DNA from: Emydura subglobosa
Taxonomy: Eukaryota > Chordata > Testudines > Chelidae
Direction: 5' to 3'
Assembly (NCBI GenBank): GCA_007922225.1
Contig: ML679961.1
Span: 4,541,295-4,605,294, forward strand
DNA: 64,000 nt
Under the pieces are notes generated by a model that had not been told where the DNA came from, did no database searches, and saw nothing but the letters and a program-made list of their open reading frames with translations. A program made the position numbers and the translations under genes. This document shows, piece after piece, positions 34,266 through 47,030 of the stretch (its first letter is position 1; the number at the start of each line of letters is the position of its first letter).

Positions 34266-36960
34266 AAGGATAAACTGATTTAGATTTAGTAAAATACCAT
34301 GGGGGTGAGCCCTACATCTCCCCAGTGCTTTTCCTGCCACTCCAAAAATGTTTAACTCATGCAGTTTAGCACATTCTTTTTAATTTTTGCACACATCTGT
34401 AATTATGCATTTGGGCTGGGACTAGACATAGACCTTTGGAAAGGCTGTTCTCACTGTACCTTCGGCCAGAATCAGAAAGTCTCTGGGATTTCATAAGAAA
34501 GCATGGTCACAAGCTTTCTAACTTTGTTTTGCCAGAACCCAAAAGTTTCTGACAAACCTTAACAAGCCTGAGAACTCTTGAGTCCTTATCTGAACCTTCC
34601 TTCAGAGAGGTGCATATCGCTACTTTGATAGTCTGAAAAAATATAGTGCAGTACAACAGAGGGCTTTGGGAGCAGAGAAATCTGGCTTCCTGTCTTTGTT
34701 ATTCTGTTAACAAGTACATTAACACTGTGTACTTAGTGTATTACTAAGCCAGATCCACCTACTCAAGATTTTGTTGCCAGCTAGATAGTTATAGAAGCAG
34801 CCAGTTCCTTTGTTGGTTTCAGAGCAGTTTTAAAACTCCAGGAGATGCCTTTAAGAGCAGAAATCTCATAAGGACATCCAGCTCAGGCCAAGATTCCCTT
34901 TTAGGAAAGCCTGAAAACCACCCATCGTACAGCACATCGTGAGACATGGAATCTCCAGTTACGCAATCTGAGTTTGCCGGTTGGTCATATTTGTAGTACA
35001 CTTTGCAGTTTGTCCCCTGATGTATCACGCTCAGCCTGAACTGCTGTACCATTCGCACCGCTGCTGTAACAACCTAGCTATTAGTCTTGAAGCTATGACA
35101 AGTGGCAATTCAAACACATTTTTCTTCCCCACTATTTGGCCCGTTCAATTTCAGGGCTGTAAAGGCTGATGACTGTGAAGGAGCGAGCGGTTTTTCAGCA
35201 AAGCCCCTGAGGTGTGGGATTGAGAATTCATGCCGCTTTGTACAGTGCGAGGGGTCCATCAGCATCCACGACACCAAAGTACCGTGATCCTTAGGAGCGC
35301 CTTTGAAATGAATGTGAGCCTCTCTCCAAGACACTGAATTGCACCTGCCGTGTCAGCTACTATTTTACAATCCCACTGTCAGCAATGATCTTGTGGAAAG
35401 AAGCATCTTATCCAGTAACAACTCCCTGTTCCTACAAGATAAGCTTGCAGTGATCACATCTAGCTGCGATGACAAACACTTCTCTCTTAGGGCTCTGTTG
35501 TGCCTTTTCTTCATAGTCCTGGGCAGGGAGAGGTGTGAAGCCGTGCCGTGCTGCCGGGAAAAACCATTAGTCATTGTACTGCCCTCACCCCCGGGTACAG
35601 AAGGACCATGCCTGCTGCTACAGCACTTCATAGTGCATAGTTTCCCCTGTGCAGCTGGCCAACCCTGAAAGCTCATTCCGAGTTGGAGGGCATCCGACTT
35701 GAAAAAGGCTTGCATCCCGGAGGGTGCAGTCCCTGTACTCTGCATGGCCTGCAAATGCAGCCAGCTCCTGCATGGGGACGTAAGAGGGTGGAGGACAAAG
35801 TTCCTTGTTCCTTCCCTGCTCCTTGACCAACAGACCAGGGCCCACCACAATCTAGCCCTTGCTTTGCAATCTCGCCCTCGCTGCACGTCAGAGTGGCTAT
35901 GTTGGATTCTGGCCGTGCAACCAGCAATCTGACACAAATTAAGCATTAGCCAGAAAGACAAATCACCCCAGTGACACAATGCTTCTGCTCCTAATGCCAT
36001 CTGGAGAAAAACACAACCAATGATCAGAGCGATGAGAAGTGCCTCCTCAGTTCCTAGGGCGGGAATTAGCACTAATAGTCTGGTCAAGTGAAGTAATTCA
36101 AGGGAATGTTCTTTCTCCTGCAGGTTCTACGTCTTTTGTCGCTCATATACACAGCATTACAAGTAATGTGCTGATGTTCTTCAGTCAGCAACAGTGACGT
36201 ATCACTCATGCAGAGCAGTGAAGCCGTTTACCCAGTGGAGAGGTGTGCGCAGTTCCTGGGTGGGAGTGGGCAATAGCAGCTGAAATATGTCCTGCGGCTC
36301 TCTTTACACAAACATCTCCACAGCATCCAGCGGAATATATCCAGCACTGCTGATCAGCACCAGCAAAGACTGACGAAAACGATATTGCCTGTTTCAGGGC
36401 AGACTAACTCGCCTTTGAAGAGTTACTAACAGAGGAAGAATGTTAATTCATCCAGCAGGACGTTACCAAGGGGAAGCCTACAGATGAATCAAACCACAAC
36501 ACAAAATGCAATAAACAAATTCACATGCTGACCTAGGATGCTTGTAGTTAACAGAGGGTGATCACCACTGATTTCACCATGGCCTTGCTCTTAATATACA
36601 GGAAAGCCATATTAGCGGTTCACATTTGTTAGTTTTTGTAGTTTGTCCCTCCCTCTTAAACAGGAATGTCCAATGCCGTTATTACGACATATTCCACTCC
36701 CATAAGCCCTACCATCCCTTCCAAAATATGTTGAGACTATCCAGAGGGTCCTTTCCAGATCAGCTAGATAACAATATTTTCACTGACTGCAAAATTGGTG
36801 GTGGGGGAAAATAATCATGTTTTAAAGTTTGCATGGAACCCATTTTCTGGGTTAGCCTCAACTATTCATCTGGTTTCTTCAAGAAATAAAAAGTTCATCC
36901 TGGATGAGAAAAAAAACTATTTTTTTCCTGTTTTGAGGAGATTTTCTATGACCTTCACAA
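34266..36960. other. Intronic stretch without supported gene
   Basis: The longest open frame of the window (240 codons, minus strand, 36087-35365) is here. It shows no domain, no codon pattern I trust and no splice context. No repeat was recognised. Confidence 0.4.
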
Positions 36961-36964
36961 TGTT

Positions 36965-37250
36965 TTGAATACCACGCCCTCTTTTAGATGGTTTGAGCAC
37001 TCTGAACTCAACAGCAAAGCCCTTATCTTCTCCACTTTTCAATCCCTCTTAAAACCCCACTTCTGCTGTTCTCTCTAGAGTGGATCTGGTTGATGTGTTT
37101 AGAAAATCCCTTTTTCTGTTCTCCTTCCCTGACCTCCCTCTCTCTGACCATCCCCAGACTGCAAGCTCCTCAAAGCAGGGACCATTCCTTTTTCTGCACA
37201 TGGAAAGTGCCTAGCACATCACAGGCACTCACACACAAACAAAACAACAA
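36965..37250 (+). mobile_element. L2-like LINE 3' fragment
   Basis: It reads CTTCTCCACTTTTCAATCCC, TCTTAAAACCCCACTTCTGC, then further on GACTGCAAGCTCCTCAAAGC, AGGGACCATTCCTTTTTC and GTGCCTAGCACATCACAG. This is the usual order of the L2 C-terminal region and tail. Confidence 0.6.
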
Positions 37251-37531
37251 TGCTTTTTGCTCAGGGCATGAACTGCACCACAACTAAAACTTACAGCAGC
37301 TTTTGACAGTGGAAATTAAACCGTTTCTCCCTGGATCAAATTTGCAGACTCTCGGGAAAATCTCAAGTGTAACATGTGAATACTCATGAATAGAAAATTA
37401 TTTGTTTCACTGAGCTCTCCTCCCCAGACAACAGTTAGATTCTGTGGATTTGCTGAAACACAATTTTCGCCGGAAAATCAGTGCAGATTTTTTTCAGAGA
37501 GGTACCTTTTATAATATAATTTATGGCTGGA

Positions 37532-37711
37532 ATTTTCAGAAAGGATCAACACCCAGAACTGAGGTCAGATTTTCAAAGAAGCTCATCTCTCTTTTAAGCA
37601 GGCAGACCTTCAATGAAGGTTAGCATGCTGGATACAGATCTCTTCTGAAAGTTCAGCCATAAGTGTCACACTGGGAGGTGCTGGGTGTTGAGAACATTTG
37701 AAAATCTGGCC
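37532..37711. repeat. Repeat with 25-bp inverted arms
   Basis: ATTTTCAGAAAGGATCAACA followed by CCCAG at 37532-37556 is matched by the reverse complement of CTGGGTGTTGAGAACATTTG followed by AAAAT at 37681-37705 (about 20 of 25 positions). The text (AGATTTTCAAAG, AAAATCTGGCCC) is familiar from reptile interspersed repeats. It is probably a small non-autonomous DNA element; the superfamily is unknown. Confidence 0.55.
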
Positions 37712-40700
37712 CTTATCTAGATGACTGAATTTGAGCTGAGCTTTCCTGGCCATAGTTTGTGATGCTGGGCATAGTCTGGCCCTGAGTTCCTTTGGAGCTC
37801 TCAGTCTACACCATTTCAGAATCATCCAAGCTTCACATACCAGACTGTTTTTAATAGTCTCTTCACTTTTGCAACATCATTGTAGTATTAACTCTTCAAT
37901 CCCAGATCCAGGATTTCTGTTAGTATACTGGAATGCATGCCAAAGACACCCAACAAAGAATGCATGTTCACTAAAGCGTGCTACTGAATTTAAGAAATAA
38001 GAGAAACAAAGGGAGAGCTGGCACATATATTAGTGTAAGCGAACTCTCAATTGTTTAGTAACAAAATAATTCACACCTCTCTTTAGAGATCCTGACCCTC
38101 TCAGGATCATCCACGACAACCCCCATCTTCATAGCAGTGCAGAAGTCCTTGTGGAGTAGGTTCTACAGTGTGTATGGGGTGAGCTACCTACTACGGGAGA
38201 GAAAACAAAGTTGTCCCAAAGCCAGGGGTCTATCATTTACTGAAGAGGAAGTGGCAGAACAAGGTCCTTTGCCATTATAACACTTATCATTAACCATAGC
38301 TTATTTGGTTGGGAACTGACATGCACAAAGAACATGCGTGAAAACCTAAAGGAACAATTTCAGCGGGATCTTAGTCCAAATGCTGACACACTTGAGCAAT
38401 GACACCCTACGTACGGTATACAAATCCAACTCCATTCAGCCATTTAACTAGTCCTAGTTGTGAAAGTATGTAAAATAGTGCGAGTCCATCTCTGAACTGA
38501 ACTAAAAAGAAAGCTTTTGTTGGGTTGCCATTCAGGAGATGGAGACATCAAGTCAGAGAAGCAGTTGACGTTCCAGTCATACGTTGGTGGCCTCGTTTTT
38601 CAGAAATGCTGAGTGCTCACAAATCCCACTTAAGTCAGCAGGCTCTGCACATAGTCAACACTTTTATCAGCACTGAGATGTAAAAAAAAAAGAAAACTTC
38701 TCCTCCTCCACTTTTGCATGGCTTAAAAGCAATTTTCAAAAACAGAAGTCAAGGGGATACGGCTTTGCTTGAGCTGCAAATCAGCAGCAAGGAGATGAAA
38801 ATTCAATCTACAGCTATCAATAATACTACTAAAGAAAAGAATATAAAGAGCAAAAGGAACTGGACCTTGGACTCAACCCTGCCGTATGACAGATTTCATA
38901 AGGATAACTGTGAGAAAATTATTCATTAAAGCAAACTATCCGAGTGTGTCTTGCTAGATAAGAATGCAGTCAGTGATTGAACTAGGGGCCAAACTACAAG
39001 TAGTATTTTAACAGTTCAAGGAAATGTCACAGATAATGGTAAGGTAGATGAAATAATATCTGAAAGCACTAAGTAGGTTACTTTACCAGGATCCAATGCA
39101 ATTAGTCAATCAGAAGTGACTTGTAACAATGCAATCATGAGTTTATGAACAACCTAGACACCAGATGAGAGTTAAAGGACCACTTTATGTTCAGAAAAAT
39201 AGCTGCACAATAGGCTAGCTACAGGTTCTATAAGTAATTAGACTTCTGTGGGTAACTATTACAAAACGAGTTAATACAGATTTTAAAATAGTCTGTCAGC
39301 ACCTAATTTAGAAAACAAGTCATATGACTAATAATCCAAAAAGATGAGAAAGACAGATGATAGATTTTCTTGGAAGCAAAAACGATAGCTTTAGAAGACC
39401 AAAACACCAGAGATTCACAATAGACCACAGGGACTTTTTTAGATTCATTTCAAACATCTTAAAATGTGAACAGTCTCTTTTAAAAGTGAATCTTGAACGA
39501 TTGGTTGGATATACATTTGCAGAAGTTCTTTAAAGTCATGTGTCTGTTCATTTCTTCACTGTGATGAAATATTTGGATTGTTCGGACATTAAATGTGAAT
39601 TAAACTGCACCAAGATGATAAAGTACCTAACAAATACCTCCGGGAAGAGGGAAAGCTAAAAAGACCTGATTGAACTCACTCATAACACAGCACAAAGCGT
39701 CAGAAGATTGGCACAGAATACCTACAACAAAGACCTACTTTGCAAAATCTTCACAATGAATTCTAATAATGGTCCTTGAGGCTACCATTTGCAGAGACCA
39801 TTTGGACTTCAAGATAAAATGAGGAAAAACAAACAGAAATAGCAATTCTAAAGAAAGAATCTTCAGATTAATGTTAATAGCAACCAACTAACAGATGTTA
39901 CTCACATCGCTTGATACATTACTGGAAGGCACTCAGATACTATGGTGATGGCAATGGTATAGGAACCTAGATAAAACAGAAAAGATCCTCACAACAAACG
40001 TTAGAAACTACTGATGTAATAACAAAATCCTAGCAATTAACATATGTCGAACTGTGATAGATACCACTCAAAAAACATGGGAGCCAAGAGAATAGGTCAA
40101 ATCTTGGATCTTCTGAAGTAAGGAGTTTTGCCACCGACTTCCATGGAACTGGATTACATCCTATAAATACTGACAACAGTTTGGGATACAAAGCGGTATA
40201 TTTCTTCAAACACATCAGAAAATTCAGTGAAGGGTAACTAAGTATGGGACATTTGTGCAAGAGAAACTGAAGCACAGAATACCAAGAACAGCACCAATAT
40301 CTTCAGGAATGCCTGCTGTTCATCCAAAGAACCTACCTTTCCCACAATGGCATGTTAAATGATCATCGGGGTTATTTGAGTTGCTGTTCATGCCAAAAGG
40401 TAACATACCTATGATGGTGTCTTAATCTTCTTCAGATTAAAGGGACATCAGTTTAAAAAAACACTTTTCTGCCTGAAATTTCTTTAACTACTGTCATTAT
40501 AAGCACCATTTAAGATTATTAGAAATGAAAGATTAGAGAAACATATTTTTTCAGAATTTTTAATTGCACTTTGTGTTAGCCATTCTCCTCGTTTCCACTA
40601 GATAAATCGTATTTTTAGTCAGTTTCCCCATATGTTTAGAAGCACTTTTCAACATATCAGCAGGAGAGAGAAAAGCATGTTTTTAAAATAGGAAAATGTA

Positions 40701-42341
40701 ACTGTGAATCCATTAAAATTAGCAGGTGAAATGGGGGGGGCAGATGTAGTACGTGAAATTTCTTTTAAATCTATTTTTGAGACTGAACAGATTTCAAGTT
40801 GATAGTGTCCTTTCAAATTGTGATCAGGCAAACAGAGAATGTTTTATGTTTATGAAGTAATGAGGTAATGGGTTAGGGCTCAGTCCTGCACGTATCCAAG
40901 TAGTCACTTTAACTGGCTCTTTATACATAAATAAATTGAAAAAGAAAGGTGGTAAGTTTTTCCATGCTGATTTCAGCTTATCACTTGGTCATTTCTAAAG
41001 ACTAGTAGCTCTGAAGTGACAAAAGAGAATCAGTCAAACTGACTATAATCCAAAAATGTCTCTCCCTTATTCTGCTTTTCCTTCTTCCGGTTTGTTAATG
41101 AGAGATCTTAATTTGCCTCTTGTGACCACATCAAAAGACACAGATTGCCAGAAAATGACCTCAGTACCTGGAGGGAACTGCTAAGGAGGACTGGATGGAT
41201 TGAGAGGAAACAGAAATGTTTTAATTATTGAAGAACAGATTCAAATATTCTTGCTCAGGTTGAATAATTTCTTCCTGGAGCCATCCTAAGAGCTATTCAA
41301 TGTAAGCATATCATTATCTGGCCCTAAACATTTTGCACAAAAAATTAGCCCAAAAATGGAAAACAACAACTATAAAGTTAAACTACTTCAAATGATAAAT
41401 ATAGCGGACTGGTTCTCCAGGGTCCTGCAACATTCAAATCACCATTTCTTCTCTCCAGAACAGCCAAGGCCTTTAGCAAAGAGAAACTCTGACAGACCCG
41501 GCTATCTACCCCGTCGAGCTGCCATAGGGTTTGTTTCTGAAATCAATCACAGTGAAAAGGCGTCCCATCAATGGAAAAAATAAAAGGCCGATGTTATCAG
41601 AGCAAAGGTTAACGTCAATTTCAAAGTTCTTTAGGTCAAGTAACTCACCTTTCCCCTAGTGGGGCCTTTCGTTCCTTGATGCCTGACCTGGCGTCATTTT
41701 ATCCTCCTCCACTTTTGCATCTTCCCCAGTTTTACTCCTCTCCAAGTGCTTTCTTTTACCCAACCCCTCTCCATTCTTCATCCCATCTTTTCCCTTCGTA
41801 CTTCTCTTAGCCCCACTCTCTCTAACAGCCTTCACAAGAGCTTCCTCCGAGACATTAGACACTACAGCTATTGTTCCACATTCTATGCAGTCAATGCCTC
41901 ATTCAAGTAGCATTTCGAGGCGTTACTTGCATCGAACATGAGCTGCGTTCCTGATGATCCCCACTGGCAAAATGCTGCATGCTATCTGAGGAAGATAAAT
42001 GCTCTTTGACATCAGTTTGGGATTGTTAGCCCAAGCACATCCCTGAATCCTGAAACAAATCCTAATGCTTTTGTAAGCTTTCGAAAAACTGGGACTTTCC
42101 TTGTTGCTTCATGTGATCTTTTGAGAATTTGTAAGAAAAGACATGGGAAGTGAGCATTCTGGTTTTGCTACAAATCATATATATTTCATGTTTCTCTGGC
42201 AAGCACCTAATTTAAATGTATCACACAATCTGAGACAACACAATGAATTATAAAAATCAGAGAAACAAAACCGGTTTAACTCAGCCAATAACTCCATTAA
42301 AATATACAACTCCAAATGCATACAAAATATTTTAAGATGAT
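37712..42341. other. Long AT-rich intronic stretch
   Basis: For 4.6 kb I recognise no gene, RNA or familiar repeat apart from a G8 run near 40732-40739. This is the longest apparently unique part of the intron. Confidence 0.45.
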
Positions 42342-43472
42342 TGTGATGATGTATGATTGAAAGGGGACCATTTATATCATTAATATTGACACTGTTAGAC
42401 AAATGCAACAAATCTTGTACAAAGCATGTCATGTAAGGTGTCAATAGAAAAGTTATGAGTTGCTAAATAAGATTATCCTGTTTAAATCCATGTATCATCA
42501 CTATATATTAAGTTATGAATAATCACTATATACCTGAAATTCAAGTGTGTTTGTTCCTCGGGTAACACCCACAAGTTAGTTTACATCCAGTGTAGCCAGA
42601 GATTAATGGACTATTCAAGCTGGATAGCCCATTAAAGACATTTAACTCTCACAATGGGTCATAGAAGAAAACTCATACTGTCCAGCAAGCCATTCTTGTG
42701 GATGCCTTAGCACGGATATGGCCAATAGCTACCCATGTAAGTTAGCAAGCCACATAAGGGTATATGACTTGCTCATGTGACCCTGGACTCCATCTTGTGC
42801 CTGTAACTTCCCACAAACTGAGACTGTGAGCTTTGTCTGAAACAGAAAATGTCCAGGCACATGGCAGAGAGTATAAAAGACCCTTGCATCATCTCTATGT
42901 TGCCTCTTTCTTGCTCTGATTCTTCGGACTATGGACTTGCAACTACAAGGAACCTTCTAATCTATGGACTGAGGAGACATTACCAGAGACTTTACAAGCC
43001 AACAGTTTATTTCATCACTGCTATAAATCTGATATACGAACATGCAACGATTGTATGAACGTGCTCTATTAACCATTTTTCTTCTTTTCTTTATTAATAA
43101 CCCTTTAGATTTTAGATACTAAAGGACTGGAACCAGCGTGATTACTGGGTAAGATCTGAATTATACATTGACCTGAGTATGTGGCCAGTCTCTTGATATT
43201 GGAAGAACCCTTTGTTCGATGAAAATGGTTTTCAATTACCACTCCTCAGAAAGTCTAGGGGCTGGGTGGTGAAATAAGGGCTGGGATGCCTCAGGAGACT
43301 TCATTTTGGTGCGTGTCACAACCAGTCTGGTGAGACAGAAGTTTACTTTTGTTACTGGCTTAGTATATCTAATAATAGAATAGCCTCCAGTCTAGGGTGA
43401 GCCTGCACTATTTCTCAGCAATTCGTCCTGAATCTGGTATCCTCAGCTGTGACGCACTAAGGCACTGTGACT
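42342..43472 (+). mobile_element. Solo LTR, ERV-like, same family as 19140
   Basis: It begins TGTGATGATGTATG, like the other copy. It carries in the same order a TATA-like AGTATAAAAGACC (42871), a decayed polyadenylation site TTAATAACCC (43094) and the landmark ATACTAAAGGACTGG followed by ATTACTGGGTAAG. The 3' limit is uncertain: GTGTCACA at 43313-43320 or, more likely, the CACTGTGAC near 43472. No target duplication was found. No internal genes adjoin it. It is antisense to MDGA2, and more diverged than its relative at 19140. Confidence 0.65.
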
Positions 43473-44384
43473 ATGGTGTCCCAGGAGTGAAACATATTCT
43501 GGGTTTAATCAAATCCAGTGCAAGAATTCTGCTGCCATTTCTAGTTGATACTCCACAGGGTAGGTGCGGAGTTGTGCACAAGGGTAACATGTGATGAGCC
43601 CAGACCCCTTAAAAACCTGCTTTCTCAGAACAAAGGAAAAAGGTCGTGCAAAGGACTTGAATTTGCCATCCAGAATGGACAGGATATACTGACTGCTTAA
43701 AGTGGGATCCTACTTTGAAAAGTAACTATGTTAAAAAAAATGCTCCCTAGTTCCTCAGCAGCGCTGCTCACTGTGTGTATTTAATCACATCTCTTTAATT
43801 TAGTGATGGCAGTAAGCTTTTGCTGCCGTTAACTCCTGACCTCCCTGCAGAACCAATACAGCTAAAAGGAACTGAGTCTGATTCTATTCCTCTTTGTGCA
43901 GCATTGACGGAATTGTTTATTAAGTCCCAATCAGTTGCATCTACACATGGCCACTGAAGGTAACAAGGCTGAACAGATGTCACTGAGGGCGTACTTTGAA
44001 GACAATACATTCATACTGTAGAGCTGTTTCTAAGGGCCAAAGTAGGCCTGGAAAACCGTTATCAGTTGTGCAAATGTGACGGCTGCCTCTTGGCTGTCAC
44101 ATCAGGGACTGAACAAGGATCTTCCAAAGCTAAAAGCATGAGCTGCTGCAGCTTGAATGAAAGAGTTGTGTAGCTGGGGGCTCAAACAATTAATATTCTC
44201 TGCACTGATGCACGGAGGGGAACTTATAGCGCACACAGTCCCCAGTAGGTGCCAAAAAAATCCAAGACAAAAAGAACTCAGTTTGACTCTGAGATCATAT
44301 TTTTAAACTTCCAAGACCCGATAATTTGAAGCTAATACTTTTTTAAAAGTTGGCTAAGAAGCACTCTGAACCACAGATGTAGAT

Positions 44385-44580
44385 TTTTAACACATCTTAG
44401 AACACTGGGGAAGTTCCAGAGAACTGGCAAAAGCTAATGTTTTGCCCATATTTTAAAAAGGCGAATGGAATGACCCATGTAACTGTAGGCCAGTTAGTTT
44501 GGAATTGATCTTGGGCAGAATCATGGGAAGGTTGATATGAGATGCAATCAGTAAAGAATGGAAGGAGGGCAGCATAATAA
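44385..44580 (+). mobile_element. CR1-type RT fragment
   Basis: The plus strand reads, with frame changes, GKFQRTGKS and a continuation matching 'PIFKKG...DPCNYRPVS' of CR1 RT (GGCGAATGGAATGACCCATG, TAACTGTAGGCCAGTTAGTT). Both ends are missing. It is a small old relic. Confidence 0.65.
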
Positions 44581-45039
44581 TTTTCCATCAAAAATCAGTT
44601 TTGATAGAAAATTTGCATTTAGCGCTAATATTTATGTTTAAAGGCCGCTATTCATGAATCCAGGCATTTCTACAAACATTAAAAGGAAAATAATGTGTGA
44701 ATGGGATACTGCAAAATATTTTCTCCTTTATGCTCACATTTGATAATACACTACATACAAAAGCCTACATTAATTAAAAGAATGTTAAGGTTGCAAAGTC
44801 AAGCACACAAAAGTAAGGAAATACCAGAATTAAGGTAGCCCCCCTGTGCATGTGCATTATGATACAACCTTTAACTATATGACGCCATACCATAAGTGCT
44901 GTAATATGTGGGTGATACTGCACTCCCTGGCTTGAAGTGGTTTCCATTATACACAGGATTTACAGTTTGGTTCAACGGCTCTCAGCACCCCCACTATACA
45001 AATTGTTCCAGCCCCTCTACCCCATACTATTTTTCCCAG

Positions 45040-45720
45040 CATCATTTAATCCACAGTATCAGTGGTGGCCTGGGAATGAATCCGCCCAGGGCTCCTCACC
45101 CATCTGAATTGCAGTCAGGGAGCATCCTCCACCTCCTCTACCCTGCCTAGTTGCAGCAAGGGACCATTGATAGAACAGGACAGAGAGTCTTCCTGCTCTC
45201 AGTTCCTGTGTCTGGCACCACAGAGCCCCTGACTGCCAGGAGGAGAAATTGCAGGGGCAGCCCTTCTTGGTCCCTGAAGCCCTAGACTGGAGCATGCTCA
45301 AGTACTGTCAAAATATCCAGAGAATTTAGCTGCCAACTGGAACAGGTCTCTGCTAAGCATGTGCAACTGAGATTTTCACAGACTCATAACTTGGACAAAT
45401 TTGGATAGTTTTTCACAGGGCTAGCAAAAGGTACATCCCTGACATCAAAGTGACGCCTCTGGTTCAGTTTCAAGTGCCTGCTCGGGAACACAGAGTTGCT
45501 AAAGTTTCTCAACAAAATAATTTTGAGAATTTTGTTAGGTATAAAACCAACAGAGTTTCCCTAACTTTATGGCTGCAAATGGCTACAACTGTTTTTGCTG
45601 AACATTTCCCAAATAATTCAGCCTGAGGCCGATACCCAGCATGGAAAATTTCAGTCCAAATGGTTAAAGTTTAGCAAAACTATAAACAACTAAAACAGGG
45701 TCTTATAATGTGAAGTATCA
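45040..45720. repeat. Possible interspersed repeat of unknown class
   Basis: GC-rich text at 45060-45300 followed by TCTGCTAAGCATGTGCAACT, GAGATTTTCACAGACTCATA and ATGGCTGCAAATGGCTACAA reads like a reptile interspersed repeat that I find familiar but cannot name. No terminal repeats or coding motifs were found. Confidence 0.3.
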
Positions 45721-46124
45721 GGTAACCTTGAGCCTAGACAGCAGAACAAGATGTGCTCATAATACTCCATACTTCAGTGCTACTCCGACAAATGGCATAA
45801 CAACAGTCCATTTGCAGTCAATGGGACTGTTTGACTGACTAATGATTTTCATAATCAGACCCTGAAAGACTTAGAGGCCATTCCAGCCCCTCCTGTCTGC
45901 CTGTGGAAGGCCTCTCTGAGGTGGAATTCATACACTGCCACTGTGTCCAGAGCCAGCTGGATGTGCGGAGACAGGGAGGCGGTGTGCAATCTCTGTGCAG
46001 CATGGACTCCCACTACCCATCAGCCAGTCAAGGGGTGGGAGGGCGTAAGCCATGGGTAGGGCTCTGACATGGGTCCCTCCACACCGCTGCTATGGGGGTG
46101 TGTATGTGATGTGTGAAAGGTCTT

Positions 46125-47030
46125 ATGAATCTTTAATATTTTTTATCTGTGACTTGGAGAAGAACACAAAATCATCACTGATAAGCTTTGTAGATGACAC
46201 AAAAATTGGGGGATCAAAAAACAATGAAAAGGACTGGTCATTGAGACAAAGTGATCTGGATCTCTTGGTAATCTGGGCACAAGCAAACAAAACAGGAACA
46301 AAGAATGTCAACCGTATTTACAGGATGGGGGACTCTGTCCTGGGAAACAGTGACTCTGAAAACGATTCGTGGTCATGGTAGATAATCAACTGAACATGAA
46401 CTCCCAGTGCAACACTGTAGACAAAAGGGCTAATGCAATTCTTGGATCTATAAACAGGGGAATCTTGAGCAGGTGCAGGAAGTTTTTATTATATCTGTAT
46501 TTGGCACTGGTTTGACCGCTGCTGGAATACTGTGTCCACTTCTGGGGTCCACAATTTGAGGAAGGATGTTGATAAATTGGAGAGGTTTCAGGGAAGAGCC
46601 ATGAGAAAAATTAAAGGATTAGAAAACACGCCTTATAATGACAGATGCCAGAAACTCAATCTATTTAGCTTAACACAAAGAAAGTTAAGGGGTGAGTTGT
46701 TCACAGTCATACATGAGGAACAAATATATGCTAATGGGCTTTTCAATGTAGCAAGAAAGGTATAACAGAATCCAGTGGCTGGAAGTTGAAGCTAGAAACA
46801 TTAAGAATGCAAATAAGGTGTAAATTTTTAATAGCGAGAATAATTAACCATTGGAACAATTTAGCCAGAGCTGGGGTGGATTCTCTATTAGTGGCAATTT
46901 TAAAATCATGATTACATTTTTTTCAAAAAGATCTGCTCTGGGAATTATTTGGGGGAGGTTTCTAGCCTGTGCTAGACAGGAGGTCAAATTAGATGATCAC
47001 GCTGGTGCCTTTTGGGATTGGAATCTTCTC
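46125..47030 (+). mobile_element. CR1-type LINE 3' part
   Basis: One frame reads SLISFVDDTKIGGSKNNEKD, the RT active site with FVDD instead of FADD. Later 46532-46765 gives KDVDKLERFQGRAMRKIKG and QKLNLFSLTQRKLRGEL, the CR1 C-terminal region. The tail has GGAGGTCAAATTAGATGATC and ACGCTGGTGCCTTTTGGGAT. It is 5'-truncated, shifted in frame and inactive. Confidence 0.85.

Noticed and set aside
35365..36087. Longest open frame of the window (240 codons, minus strand)
   Set aside because: No domain, no repeats, no signal I recognise and no splice context. The region is somewhat GC-rich, which lowers stop frequency, and several other frames on both strands are open over the same span.
42342..43320. 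LTR end at GTGTCACA 43313-43320
   Set aside because: No target duplication matches there, and sequence similar in style to the LTR continues for another 150 bp, so a later end was preferred with low certainty.
4599..43472. A complete provirus between LTRs
   Set aside because: The LTRs at 4599 and 19140 are of different families, and no gag, pol or env remnant was recognised between any pair.
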